This document shows, piece by piece, positions 51,701 through 63,901 of a DNA stretch of 64,000 nt. Made by a program: the position numbers and the translations under genes. The notes below the pieces were generated by a model. That model was not told the DNA's origin, searched no databases, and saw only the letters and a program-made list of their open reading frames with translations. Each line of letters opens with the position of its first letter. The stretch's first letter is position 1. Source of the stretch: Acanthaster planci (Eukaryota > Echinodermata > Asteroidea > Valvatida > Acanthasteridae); NCBI RefSeq assembly GCF_001949145.1, contig NW_019091412.1:124001-188000 (forward strand). Direction: 5' to 3'.

Positions 51701-53503
51701 ATACTGAGAATAATAGAAAATGCTGGAAACTAGCCATCTCTACTTTAATCTCATTGTAGAACAGTGTCAGTGTGAAAGTATGCAGTCCTAGGTATGCCAC
51801 ATCTTGAATTCACAGCCTTAAGTGAGCTTGAAGCCCATCAGTGGAATGTTTGAGCAGCTTTACAGAAGTCTTGCGGTTAAGATGGTGATGTGCAATTACA
51901 ATCTTGTTTCTGCTCAATTTGGTCATTCTCAATGATGTGCCTTCTTGTAACGGCAGATGAGATTGTTGTGCGCGACAAAACAAGCCTGGAACAGCCAGCC
52001 GAAGTCAGCCCAGAATCTTCAATCAAAGTGTCTGGTTTTGGAACCTTTGAGCCTCCTGCAGTGGAGAACGAAGTAGCCCCTCCCATGAAGGGCCTTGAGG
52101 AAGAAGAGGAGGACGAAGATGAAGATGAAGGGAAGGTGACAGAGTTCATCTCGCGACGAGAGCTGAGAAACCGACTCCCAGAACATGGTAAGTAGCTCAC
52201 ATACTTTATTTGCTGCAGCCTTAGCGTTTGAATCTTCAGAGTTGCCAAGTTGCTAACGTTTCATAGCTCAACTCTAACCCTCCTCAATGCTTCACCTGTT
52301 GGAGGACTGAGGAGTGTTAGGGTTAATTCTTTATATCTGGCTCTGTAGGGCAGGTGTCGACATTTCACAGTTGGATTACCCAGGGTCTCATGTTCTGTTA
52401 TCCTTTACAGATATCAAGCGGCATCCAGTTTTTAAGCACTACGAACCTGGAGAACCGACCACGCGGTTGTACCTCAAGAATCTGGCTAAAACTGTGGAAG
52501 AAAAAGTGAGTAATTGCTGAAAGCATCAGGTCCTTTCATTGAAGCTAGAATAACTTCATGTTGTAATCTCTTTTTTTATGTTTTGATGACAGGATTTAAA
52601 GTACATATATGGACGGTATGTGGACTGGTCATCGCCTCTGGACAGGGACATGTAAGTAGTCTGAGCTATTTGGTAAGGTGTGTAAGATTGTGTACTTCAC
52701 ACGCAAACCAAAACGGCGCTATTGTCCTGCGATGCAGTTTACCCATGAGATGTGTGTAAAATAGAAAGGTAAACAATGTGGATATAAGTCTGAGAAATTG
52801 AGTGGATTCTCAAGGCTAGCTGTAAGTTGGTTGTAGGGATTTAGAAATGGACTTCACAGGCAATCAACAAATCGACAGAAATGGATAAGTGAGCGACGCC
52901 TGTGGAATGCAGCAAGTTAACTGTCAACAATCCACTCACAAGCAGTGAGTGGATTATAATCAACACTATTCTCAGTAATCTCACATCTCATGTTGGTCCA
53001 ACCCCTTTGCAGGTTCACCATTCAGCTGATGACCCAGGGACGGATGAAGGGCCAGGCCTTTATCGGTCTGCCCAGTGAATTTGCAGCCCAGAAGGCTCTA
53101 CACGACACCAATGCATACATTCTGCAAGGCAAACCCATTGTTGTGGTATCCTTTCCTAATTCTGGCACTGTCCGGTTGCTTTATTCATGGAAGCCATCTC
53201 ATGGAAAAACTTAGCTTCTCATTCTAGTGAATTCTAAATTCCGACTTCAGTGAAAAAAATAGGATTAGGAACTTCAGCAGAATAGGGCTAGATAACTTCA
53301 AAAGTGGAAGACCAGTACATTTTTTGGAGTTTCCCAGATTGTATGCTCCGCCTCTGTCCTATGCCTGGACAGATCTCTACAGTTTACGTTTGAAGCATTC
53401 ATTTTCCTTAACTGATGAACTTCAGCAATTTGCAAGATCAGCCAAGTTAAAGGAGAAAGAAAAAGAGAAAGACCCCAAGAAGAAAGGCAGAAGGGAAATC
53501 TGA
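48791..53503 (+). CDS. RNPC3: RNPC3, U11/U12-65K minor-spliceosome RNA-binding protein, complete
   Basis: Component of the U11/U12 di-snRNP that recognises U12-type introns. In known orthologues the C-terminal RRM binds the 3' hairpin of U12 snRNA and the N-terminal half contacts U11-59K. Twelve exons: 48791-48952, 49246-49293, 49679-49791, 50008-50154, 50715-50895, 50992-51107, 51276-51529, 51957-52187, 52411-52505, 52593-52651, 53013-53145, 53426-53503. They total 538 residues (human about 517). RRM1 (about 17-93) shows TLIVRHLP and KHTAFATF. The conserved middle has NIVNCLASVPKFYTQVLHLM and NKMNLPAPFGP. RRM2 (about 433-520) shows TRLYLKNLAK and KGQAFIGLP. The basic tail ends KDPKKKGRREI. 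The start has an in-frame TGA upstream. Its last intron is itself U12-type by sequence. Confidence 0.97.
52274..52326. mobile_element. Short hairpin element with telomere-like ends, copy D
   Basis: A 53-bp near-palindrome in RNPC3 intron 8 (52188-52410). It runs CTAACCCTCCTCAAT ... GAGTGTTAGGGTTAA. It matches copy C at 40386 in the opposite orientation with about one mismatch by eye. Confidence 0.75.
53146..53425 (+). other. U12-type intron, last intron of RNPC3
   Basis: Begins GTATCCTTTCC, a perfect match to the U12 donor RTATCCTTT. It carries TTCCTTAAC at 53404-53412, a perfect U12 branch-site consensus, with the branch A 14 bases before the terminal AG. Phase 0, joining GKPIVV to QFARSAK exactly as in other RNPC3 proteins. 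Length 280 bases. Confidence 0.92.
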
Positions 53504-53920
53504 TGACCATTAGTGATGAGCACATTGGATAAGCTGAATATGAATCCTAAACTATTCAAACTCTGGACCAGTCTAACGGAAGTCAGTGGGCTCTACCAGA
53601 TATGATCAGTATCCCCAATACATGTACTTCAAACAGGATCTCAATTACAGCTTGTCAGGGCTGTGTAGGACTTGCCACGCCACACCTGGTTGTGTGAAGT
53701 CGAACCTTGGACCGTTGGAGTACAAGTTAAGCTGCTCTACCCAATGGCAAATTCAAACTACATGAGAATGTATTGCAGCCCTCCCCCCACATCAAACTTA
53801 CTCTTTAATGTTACAGCCATCTTTTGATTTGTTGCTTGTATGCACGATGAAAACTTGACAGTTGGAAGAAAAGGAACAGCAGAAATGAACCAGAACTCGT
53901 GAAATGATAAACCCATGCTT

Positions 53921-53926
53921 TTTATT
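53921..53926 (-). terminator. Candidate CFAP206 polyadenylation signal
   Basis: AATAAA on the minus strand about 455 bases past the CFAP206 stop. An ATTAAA variant nearer the gene, around 54091, is an alternative. If this one is used, the CFAP206 and RNPC3 messages overlap by a few tens of bases. Confidence 0.5.
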
Positions 53927-53940
53927 TATATGCCACTTTC

Positions 53941-53946
53941 AATAAA
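53941..53946 (+). terminator. Candidate RNPC3 polyadenylation signal
   Basis: AATAAA about 440 bases past the RNPC3 stop, the first clear signal downstream on the plus strand. Confidence 0.6.
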
Positions 53947-54381
53947 CAGAACATTAATGAAGTGACTATTGTTATGCCCACACATTTTATACATCTGCAA
54001 AAACAAATGAACATACATTGCAGTTCAAATGAAAAAAAATCAATCCTTTCCTTCTGTGTCTATTTTCCTTAAAAAAGTCAAAGGGATATTTTAATATGTA
54101 CATAGTGGAGGGACATCAAGTGTTAATTGTTATCGATCCTTTTTATGAGTGCTGTGGAAAACATTGTTGCTAAACAAAACATGCATCTTTTACTCAATGA
54201 ACTCAATGAAGAAATACTTTATCATATTTTCCCTGAATAACCCCCTAAACAACAATTTCTACATAAGGACGGAACTGCATTTTGGTATGGAACAATGCTC
54301 TATTCATGTTATCTCTAGATTAATTACAAGTGATTTGGAAAAGCTCACTCTAGTGTCAAAGGCATGTTCAGGATTTTTTTT

Positions 54382-57300
54382 TTAGGTCTGATCGACGTCC
54401 AGCGTGAGGTCCACTTTGGTCATGACGGTGGTCTTAGTTTGACCGCCTCGAAGTCCGGCCAGGAATGTCTGCGGCTTTGGGACATTACTTGCGCCGTCCG
54501 TCTTGGTTTGGCTGGCCGTATCCCTGCAATCACAGAAGGAGAAATGACCGAGAATAAATTGTCTTCCACTTGGCCTTGGATCGAGGAAATCAAGCGACAG
54601 TGATACAGGACATTGGATGAGTGCTTATCGCAACTAGAACAAAGCCTGGGCATTAATCCCGACAGTACCAGGAAGGGGGGGTCACTTACTTAGGCAGGTA
54701 GACCTGGGTCACGTTGTCTCGTCTCAGGTTGCTCAAGTTGGTCTGCATGGAGTGTGTCACCTTGTTACGCAGGTTGGTCTGAAATACCAAACATGGCAGA
54801 ACTAAAAACTATTGAGAATCCTGCAGAGAATTCTCAACAAGCTCCACAAGGCTTTGTTCACTATCACATTGGTCCCATCAACTTTTAACGGACTAGTAAC
54901 ATTGGCATGCCTTGTCTAACTGCCTAACTGGAATGATCCTCTTGCACACATGGCATGTTCTGGGATGGAGATGTGGTTCCAAAGTATTCTCAACTGAGAC
55001 AGGCTGCGCACAAGCCTAGGAAAAAAATCCATTCCGAGTCGAAACATCCGGAAGGATCTTTCAGACCTCTGGCTTGAATCTGTCTTTGGCTTTAGGTTTA
55101 TGAATTTAGTCCCTTGGTTGGGATCCCTCAACTCAACACCACATGCACTGCTGCATAAATATTGATTTTTCTCAGCATGCGGTCACAGTTTGAGGAATGT
55201 TCGTTTGTATTTCACAGTAAATGTTCGTAATTGTGAAGCTTAAGATAAATCCAAGGACAGATGCCGCTGCAATTTGACAAAAGAAAAGGTCCTGGTGTTC
55301 TCTAGCTACTCCCAGTGGAAACGGCCTTGGGACGGAATTGAATTACTTAGCAGTTTGGAGATGATGCTCTTACCAACTTGATGGCTTTCCTTCGCAGCTC
55401 CCACTCATTCCACTCGTAGGACTTGACGATGTTGGACTCAATGGGGTGCACCTCAGTCTGCACGCCCATGTCGCACTTAGTAATGGGCTTCTCTATCATC
55501 TGACCCTGGTCTTTGCCCTGTGGGGTGGTGATGAGAGGTCAAGGGTCAACTAGGTCATGTCCAGAAGGTCCCAGAATCTCCAGTTTCAAACTGTTTCGTG
55601 TTCAAAAACGTACCTGCGTGTACGGCGTTATGGTGGCGAATTGAGCGTGCAGTTCGAGCAGCTGGATCAGTTCTGGAGAAACTTTGGCGCACTCAGCAAC
55701 GTGCATGATGAACCTGTTGGAATAATGATTGGCTTGACAAAACTTCTTCCATCATCACTAACAAATCTTCGTGCCACTGCACACGTTACCTGCGTTTTCT
55801 GCTAGTCATTGATACTTATGAACAGGTCATCCATACCAACTAATCACTTCCGCCAAGAAATCATTTTTTTTGACGAGTGCGGTATAGTTAAGCTAAGTCT
55901 GAGAGATGTGATGACATGGCTTTGTGGATGCTGCATGGGTGCACTGAATCACACCTGTCAGGGTTGCTGGCAAATTCGTAGGCTGCCTCTTTTGACGAGA
56001 AGACGTAGTAGCGATCTTTGTAACGTAACACACCGATGTCTGGATTGCCAGGGAGCAAGAGGCGGTCAAAGTGGACCAAAGCCCAGCCACAGTAGCCCTG
56101 GAAGGGGAGAGAATGAGACAAGAATCTAGGGGATTCAAGACATGAACAAGACTGAAAACTGTGACAGGCATTGTAAGATGTGTTGGTTAAGTGATGGGGG
56201 GGGGCTGTACACGGAGAGATGTGTTTGTCTGTCTGTTGGTTGGATCTTACCCTGTACTGTAGAGGGAGCCGCTCAAAGTTTTTGGTGGTCTCTGGAAACA
56301 GCCACTCCACGTGCTTGAAGTCTGACGGCTTCACACGGTGTTCCTCGGCTGTTGTCTATAACAAAACGTGATTTAAATAGGTCAGTTTCAAATCTCAAGG
56401 GCCCATTATCGGACTACATGGTTGTCTCTCACTGGTGATCATGGGGCTTATCTGCATTCACTCTTCCTAGAAATCAGTATTTTCCCTTTTGTGTCAATTT
56501 GAAAAACATATTTGTCTATTCTGTTCCTCAGTGAAACTAACTTTCTCAAATGTTACTCTTCAGATAAAAAGTGCAGCACAATATATAATGCAGCTCTGTA
56601 AGCCCTTAAAATAAAGTTGAAGCTGAACCGCTAACGAGCACAACGTTAGCAGACAATGACTCTTGCAAAAGAATTAAGAAATCATTTCCCTGGTGTTCTT
56701 ACTTCTCTGATCCTTTCCTCGTCAGATTTGATGTGCATCCCCTCCAAGAATGGCGCCATCATCTCAGCCGTGAAAACCTCCTTATGACCCTGGCATTCAA
56801 AAGAAAACGACAGAAAATGTAATCTTGATGCTCCAGAGAAAATCCACACTTGCGTCAGAGCTCTACAAATGCTGATGTTCATGTGCGTACCTTTGTGAAA
56901 GGTTCCAGGCTTGCTAGAATGTTACTGAGCACGCTCAGGAGAACCATCTCGTCTTGAAATCCACTCCAGATGTGGGCCAAGTTGATGAATTGAGGCTGGA
57001 ATAATGCAACAAATACAAGAGCTTGGAAACAGTAACTCAACGTGAAGACCAAGCTGTCCAGTTTGAATGGCTTCACAGATATATATTTAATATATAGCAA
57101 GAATTCTGCAGTATCATTCTTTTAGGCTCTCAAGTTACGGTGTTCTGTCACAGTGAGGATGGACAATCCGTCGTATAGGGTAGATCGATTCCAAGAATAC
57201 TCACATAGACCTGGGCTGTAGGCACGGCTGTCTTGGACTGCACTGTAGCCTGCAGTTGCTCCAGTCTGGACCCCAGTTGAGCTTCTAACATTTCAACTTG

Positions 57301-60300
57301 CTGGGCACAGCTGATCACGTCATTCTGTAAACAGCACACGTGGAAGCTATGAATTTTACCCAGCCTCATCTATGGCTCTGTCAACATTATGGCCATAAGC
57401 TACTGGCTGAAGCTTCTTTCCATACATGCGTATGTTAAACCTAGCCACAACCAGACGATTTGGACGTGGCTAGTGTTCACTGTTCCTGAGTCCATACTCT
57501 GTTAAAAGCCAGAAGCAAGGTAAATCTTGTATGGCTTATTGGCATCTGTAATATATTCATCGATGTGGAGGACTGACTTACCAGGATAATGCGGAGGAAG
57601 GACTCGTGCTGACGGCTGTTAATCAAGGCCTCCTTGAGAGCCTTGATGGAGGGCCCCTCCTTGACCTCTCCTCCCATAATCCTCTCGATCAGGGCTACTC
57701 AAGAAAAAGTCAACGGGAAAACAAGACCTTGATTGAGGATCTACTGGGTTGATTTGCAAGGCAGGAACATGCATAGACCGAGTGATTTGTTAAGGGGGGG
57801 GTGTTAAATGGCATCTTCAGAGAAGAAGCATCTCGGAGGGGGGTGGGGCCTGGAAGTGTTATTGTGGGTGGGATGTGCTTGAAATACAATGAGCAATACA
57901 GTGCCTATTCACGATGTGATAAAGGGGGCTATACTCTTTCAAATCTCTAAAATAAAACAATTACGGGTATTAACACTCTCACAATGTCACGTTCAACGTC
58001 ACCAGGTCAAATCTGTAACAATTATAAGTAGGTTAAAAAACTTCCAACATAAAACCCCATGTAACAAGTTTTCCATCTGCAGAGCGATTTTCCCCTACCT
58101 GTGTACTTGAAAGCGATGTCACACGAGCGCTGGATGGCACCATCTACATTCTGTGTGGTGGCCGGGACAGCTTCGTTCAAAATGGCTGGCACTGGAAAAA
58201 AAATTATTCTTGAAGAAAAATCATGCCACATACATTTTCAAAACTGCTTGAATATAAGTTGAGAAAAACAAGAACTTAAAACTCTAGTGACAGGTAATGC
58301 TGGGATGAAAAAACTGGCCGGTTCCCGACTCACAGTCGTCAATGCCTTCTCCTCCCTTGCCGCACTCCTTGTTGAAGAGCCGAATACCAGTGACGATGTG
58401 TGTCAACTCCACAAGCTGCCTCTCCTTGTCTCGTTTGACGAGGGACATGAAGGTCCCCAGCTCTGTCTGCGGGAAGACGCTCTGAAGAGCAGCTGGCAAT
58501 AGTTAAGAAAAAAAATAAATCAAAATTGCAAATATTTTTAAGTACCTCGTTCCACTAGACTCAAGCACTTAGTTCTGCAGTAGTAACTATTAACACACTG
58601 AAGAATTTCGGACTGTGCTTAGATAGGGCCTCAAAGTCCCAACTGTGTCTTGGTGCAAAGGATATGAGAATGGTTTATCGAACTGTGTATGTTTTTGAAA
58701 AGTTCAAGATGCATTGCTGTTTCTGGAAAACCATTAAAGCATGTATCACTATTTTTGCCGTTGTGGGCTGGACAATGCACAAACATGGATGTACAAATCT
58801 GAGATAAGATAACAGACGTTTCCAGTTTGCTTACCTGTTGCCTCTCTTACAACAGCGATATCAGTAGGTGAACCCAGGCCTGACCGCAGCAGGACGGCAG
58901 ACACGATCTTGCGGTAGAGACTCTCCAGTTCCTCCCGAGTACGGGCCCGGCTGTCGGTGATCTCCCGGATGACCGGCTGGAGGCGTTGCTCCAGGACGCG
59001 ACGATGCTCGTCCAGGAAGTCAGCTGTTGCAAGCAGAGAAGGATGGAGAGTGACCGGTTCCAGAGAAATGGTCAATGCGTTACATCATGATTCCCGCATT
59101 TTATTTCGAAGATAAAAGGCTATGGCCCAGATTTCAATGGGCATTCTTAGGAGATGAAGGGTGAGAATCTTTTCAATTCCCACAAACTCATTCTCGTCTA
59201 GGAATTAGTTAGTTCAGTAGGTTGCAGACTATAATTTGGCAAAAAATTCTTATCCAACATTGGTAATGTAAAACTGCTACTGCTTCTTATTGTCTCCTCT
59301 CTATAGACGTAGTGGATTTGGGGTTGATTAGTGGCAGTTGTGTGAGGCGCCCTTGTACGCCATTCGCTCAACGACGTTGAATGTCTTCTTTGTATAGGGC
59401 ATTTGAACATATCTGTGAGAAATTTGCACTTTGTACATGAATTAATTACTATTATTATGTAAAGTTTCTGGTGCTCAAACCCTCTGCTTACGATTAACTG
59501 CAAGTGAATCAGTGCGAGATCTAACATGTGCAATTATTACACTTAATTCCTCCTTGAGTTGAAAACTTTTTACCTCGGCAAGTGTAGTTCATATCAAAAT
59601 ACACCTGCATTTTGACTGTGTCCAAAGCTGCAGATCGGGTGTCCAACAGGCGATCCACACAGATCTAGGAAAACAGATAAGCACCACTTGAAATACAAAA
59701 AGATAGTCCCACACTGAAAGTCCTAACAGGTACTTCACTTTGAAACAAAATGCTACATCAGATAAGATTTGAGGCTTTGCCTGACAGAAATGAGCATTTG
59801 GATCAGTTTGCAGAAACATTATGAAGTGATCTACTTTCGCTGGGCTGTTTGTTTTAAACTTGTTGCAAACACTCTACTCGAGCTTGGTGGCTATTCCGTT
59901 TGCACTTTTTGCAATTCTTATATTGCTACTATCACTCAGTAGGATATGATCGCTACATTTCTACATTTTAAATGTTACTCTTTGTCATCAAAAAGGATAC
60001 AAAATACCTTATCCACAAGACCAACTTGAGGAAATTACTCATGCGTAAATTAAGGGTTGGACATTTACACGTTTAAACGAAAAAAGTTCAAAATCCCTTC
60101 ACAGATTTTACCAAACGTTTAAACAGAACCGTCCCTATTAGAGGTTTAATGTTTTGATAGACGCAATCTGGCATTCATTTTTATTGTAAACGATGCCTGT
60201 TACACGTATACTGTTTTTTCCCTTTTGTCATCCATGTACTTTTTGAGAAAAAAAGTGGATTTTACAGCAATAAACATTGCTTGTTTTAAATGCCCCAACA

Positions 60301-60691
60301 TCAATCTACATTTTTACATTGGCTGGACTATGTATGCATTGTTGAACTATATAATTATGCATGAAAACACTGAGGTAGGCGGTGGCCTCTGTAAAGTGTT
60401 AGCTAAATGTTTAAATGTTTGGGGAAGGTTTTGTAAACGTGTTTCAAATTAAATGTAAATGCAGGGTTCCCAGCCCTCAACAGAAAGGGTGCAACAAACC
60501 TTTATAAGCTTTTGCACGTCATCTTTGGTCAGGGTTCTGTCGACGTTGAATTCATTTGCTGGATCCAACACCACTGCCTTGACCATGAATGCCACCAGTG
60601 TCTCTGAGACTGCCTGGCCTTTGCTGGCACATTCTTGGGCAATCTCCCTGATGATATTTTTGATAACGCTCTCTGCCTGAGCACGAGACAT
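54382..60691 (-). CDS. CFAP206: CFAP206, ciliary radial-spoke docking protein, complete
   Basis: Cilia- and flagella-associated protein 206 (FAP206, formerly C6orf165). In known organisms it docks radial spoke 2 and a dynein arm to doublet microtubules and is needed for normal beating. Fifteen exons: 60500-60691, 59574-59664, 58835-59023, 58334-58492, 58099-58191, 57582-57694, 57205-57324, 56891-56995, 56703-56789, 56251-56355, 55955-56097, 55614-55713, 55374-55517, 54690-54778, 54382-54523. They total 623 residues, against about 622 in human. Diagnostic stretches: AQAESVIKNIIREIAQECAS, FMVKAVVLDPANEFNVDRTL, LRSGLGSPTDIAVVREAT, VTGIRLFNKECGKGGEGIDD, VEWLFPETTKNFERLPLQYR, YCGWALVHFDRLLLPGNPDI, SYEWNEWELRRKAIKL and FLAGLRGGQTKT. 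A minus-strand acceptor (TTCTTTTCAG) just above 60742 implies a 5' untranslated exon further up. The donor of exon 1 (GTTTGT) is weak but fixed by frame. Confidence 0.97.
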
Positions 60692-60742
60692 AATGCTATC
60701 AAGTGTGGCGGGTCTTTGTTATGATGTTATCTTCAATCAAAC

Positions 60743-61470
60743 CTGAAAAGAAAGAATAATACAGATTAATCATACAGAAATTACGAAATCCTTTTTAGCT
60801 CATACTGTTATTAATATTGGCCCAATTTTAAGAATAGGCCAAACGTTATGAATAACACGATAGGCCCTGCGCCAATTAAAAATGCCACTATCAGTATCAG
60901 CACCACTGCTGCAAACATGGCAAAATTTCTCAACAAATATACAAACAAAGTCGTTCACAATTTTAAACCATCATATTGTGATGGTAATTACAAAGTTTAA
61001 AGATATTACCTCAGACTGTGCTGCCAAATCTAAGGACAGTAAGAGAATGATGTTATGTTTGGAAGGTTAGCCTAGCTTATTTTCAGGTAGGCTAGTATGT
61101 GTCCGTAAATTGGGCAACCAAACACACTGACGACAAGCTGGACAAGGCGAGCTTGAACGCTGGCTTCTTTGAAAGAAACAGAAATTGAGCACAAAAATGA
61201 AAGAGAAAAGCAACTGACAATCTTACGTGATGAGTGTAGAAATTCTTTCACGCAATCATTATGAGAAAGGAAAAATTCATACTCGAATATAGTTTCCGCT
61301 ATTCGAGCGAGTGCTATCAGACGACAAAACCCCATGGAAACATCAAACAAGTTATATGATTGGCTGAATAAGAAGTTGACAAGCAGGAAACTACAGAGGG
61401 CGGTGTTGTTAGCCATGTTTACAGAAGGATTTGGGACCGGGAGTTCCGCTTGATTACAAAATGTTCACAG
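60743..61470. promoter_or_regulatory. Divergent upstream region of CFAP206 and UBOX5
   Basis: Lies between the inferred CFAP206 5' untranslated splice acceptor and a likely UBOX5 first non-coding exon ending ATGTTCACAG at 61470, followed by donor GTAAAT. It contains GGGCAACC (61112-61119), the complement of a GTTGCC RFX/X-box half-site; no full X-box is seen. A 114-codon minus frame here (61072-61416) looks spurious. Confidence 0.45.
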
Positions 61471-62161
61471 GTAAATGTTGCGACAGGTAGTGAAAAAGAT
61501 TAGGTCCAAATCGTTTGTCATTAATGTATAAAAAAGCCTACAGTTTTAGGGAAATTTTCGTTTGATATCCCCTCTGATCTGAAATTGGCATGCATCATCA
61601 GTTGTCAGTGAAAACACTAACGTTAAACGGAAAGCTGACACGTGCATGGGGAATGTCACGCTATTTGTGGCCTAATTTACACAAAGATCTTTTGTTTCCT
61701 TTCCTGTACATATTCCATGTTTGTAGGGAAAAGGGAAAAAATGTTGGATCCTGACTCCACTTCAGCCATGTCAGCAGTTGTGTACAAAGTCTATGAGGAG
61801 TGAAGAGAATTTTCTAAGTATTTCCCAACAACATCGGTAAATGTTTCTCAGTCCAGAAGTCGTGTCTTTCCAGTATTTCTGTAATGACCGACTTTTATTG
61901 AGATGATATATAATGAGAAAAGTGGAGTCAGGATGCAACATTTTAGCCAGGAAAAGTAAAGGCAATGCCTGCTAATGACATGAACACTTCAAAAATTAAT
62001 TTTAGAAAAATTACATTTAACTTTTGTTTTCCCCCATTCTCACATCTCAGAAGGCCGAGGGTGAAAACCTTCATGACCTTTGGAACTTTAATGAGAGACT
62101 ATAGTTCTGTTTCTGCATCAACGTGTGTTTAAAACAATGGATGTTTAAGAATTGATGGGAG

Positions 62162-63901
62162 ATGGCTGTGAATGTCTGCCGTCGGGACTTTGGCACCTCC
62201 GTCACCACAGGTGCAGTAAGTGCTGATGGGCACGAGGTGGAGAATCTACTGGGTGTTACTGACAGGTGGGGACAACCTAAGGGCTTTGTGGCTGAATGCT
62301 TTGTCAAACCCCCGATCGACGTCACTTTCATGTTCCCCTTCAACCTGTGGATCCAGAAAATCGTGCTCGACTCCAAAGTTGGGGGTCAGATGTCATCTGC
62401 TGTCGAAATCTTCACCGCCTCATTAGCAATGCCTCCCTGCCCAAAAAGCCATTGTCAGACCTCCAGGAGAGGAAAGACCAGGATGTCCGATGTTGACCAG
62501 AAGCCCACTCTGCGCAGCCACAGTCAAATGCTGTCTGAGAAAGAGAGTGCGGTGTTTTCAAGTATTGAAAAAGCTTTTTCAGCGGACACTAATGCATCAA
62601 CATTCTGTTTTGTCAATCACAGCTATCGATCACTGTACCCTCAGATGGGCAGTGGAGATCCTTGTCAGAGAGAGGATAAACCCAAAGTGGTCACAAGACC
62701 TTTGCGTTATGGACGCCCGGGTGCTTTGACTAATGTCAGCCACGTGACTGTACGCGTCAACCGCGCATTGAGTGGATCGGTCGCACTCAGGAGTGTTCAG
62801 ATCTGGGGGCAGCCTTCGCAGTTCTGTTCCAAGCCAGTTGTACACTGGTTCCTCCAAGTGGTCGAGTCTATCAAGAATCCTGAGATTAAGGAGGAGGGGA
62901 AAGAAATCGTAGAGGCGGATGGGAAACAACGTGGAAAATCCCAGAGTGCGGCCTTAACTGGATGTAAAAGTTCAGAAAGTTGTCCTAGATCTGTAGATCT
63001 GCCTGATTGCCCTGAAGAGTTCATTGATCCCATCACAAACGAGATGCTCATCTTACCTTTGCTGCTTCCTTCGGGGCACACTGTTGACAGTGAGACCCTG
63101 CGCAAGCACAGTGAAGCTGAGGCCCGTTGGGGGCGCCCTCCCAATGACCCATTCACGGGGGTGCCATTTTCGAAGAGCAGGCAGCCGCTCCCAAATGTGA
63201 AACTAAAGGAGAGGCTGGATCGCTACCTGCTGGAAGGGGGTGGGAATGTCACCCCTCCTGCAAGGGATGTTGGGAGGTCAAACGGCACAGGTGCCCGCAA
63301 GACAGAGGTGGCTCCGGCATCACTTATTAGACTAAGAACTCAACAAAATGAGTCTTCAACCAACACAGAAGCCGAGAGGCTTCGGGAAGCACAGCTTGAC
63401 AAAAAGGAGGAAAGCAAATGCCTTGATGGCAGTGAGACATCCTCAAGTCCATTTGCAGTACAACCACAGCTTCAAACAGAGACCCTCCGTTCTGAAGCCA
63501 AGAGAAAATCCAAAAATGACAGACTCGGCCAAAAGTTGCCAAGAAAAAAAAGACCAGTTCTTGGCATGCAGCACGATCAAGAAGCTTCCAACTGTGAGCA
63601 CAGACAGGCATCACCTCTCATTTCCAGTTCATCACCATCAACTCAAGGTACAAGACCAAAGTTTATACTTATCAGTCATTAGTGTCAGTAGACAGCTTTA
63701 CACCTTACACTTTGATTTGACGGGTACGCTTGCTCTCACAATTGTTCTCTGATCCTCATTTATTTCTTTCGTCCAATTCAGCTTCCACCAGCTGCCATGA
63801 GGACCTGTTGGCTCAGAGTCTTGACGCAGCATTGGAAAATGCCCTCTCAACCTTACCATCTTTCAACAAGAAACCGTTGCAGCAACTCGGCAGCCTCACA
63901 G
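62162..63901 (+). CDS. UBOX5: UBOX5 / RNF37 U-box E3 ubiquitin ligase, 3' end outside window
   Basis: Nuclear U-box protein that in known orthologues works with UBE2 E2 enzymes as a ubiquitin ligase. Coding exons 62162-63647 and 63782-63901 join in phase; the gene continues past the window. The N-terminal RNF37-type domain is recognisable (VCRRDF, SADGHEVENLL, GFVAECFVKPPIDVTFMFPF, HVTVRVNR, VQIWGQP). The U-box at residues about 279-357 reads CPEEFIDPITNEMLILPLLL, PSGHTVDSETL, RWGRPPNDPFTGVPFS and PLPNVKLKERLDRYLLE. A Lys/Ser-rich linker (AKRKSKNDRLGQKLPRKKRP) could be a nuclear signal. Exon 3 gives SLDAALENALSTLPSF, matching the UBOX5 helix before the C-terminal RING, which is not in the window. 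The likely acceptor at 62050 (CACATCTCAG) indicates a non-coding first exon. Confidence 0.92.

Noticed and set aside
53504-53960. Searched the RNPC3 3' region for the tandem U11-binding enhancer known from 65K genes
   Set aside because: Only a weak GTATCCCC occurs near 53610. No pair of U12 donor-like motifs is present, so that known mechanism is not supported here.
61072-61416. 114-codon minus-strand open frame between CFAP206 and UBOX5
   Set aside because: No family resemblance, hydrophobic low-information sequence, and it lies in the inferred divergent promoter region. It could be a coincidence of AT-rich DNA.
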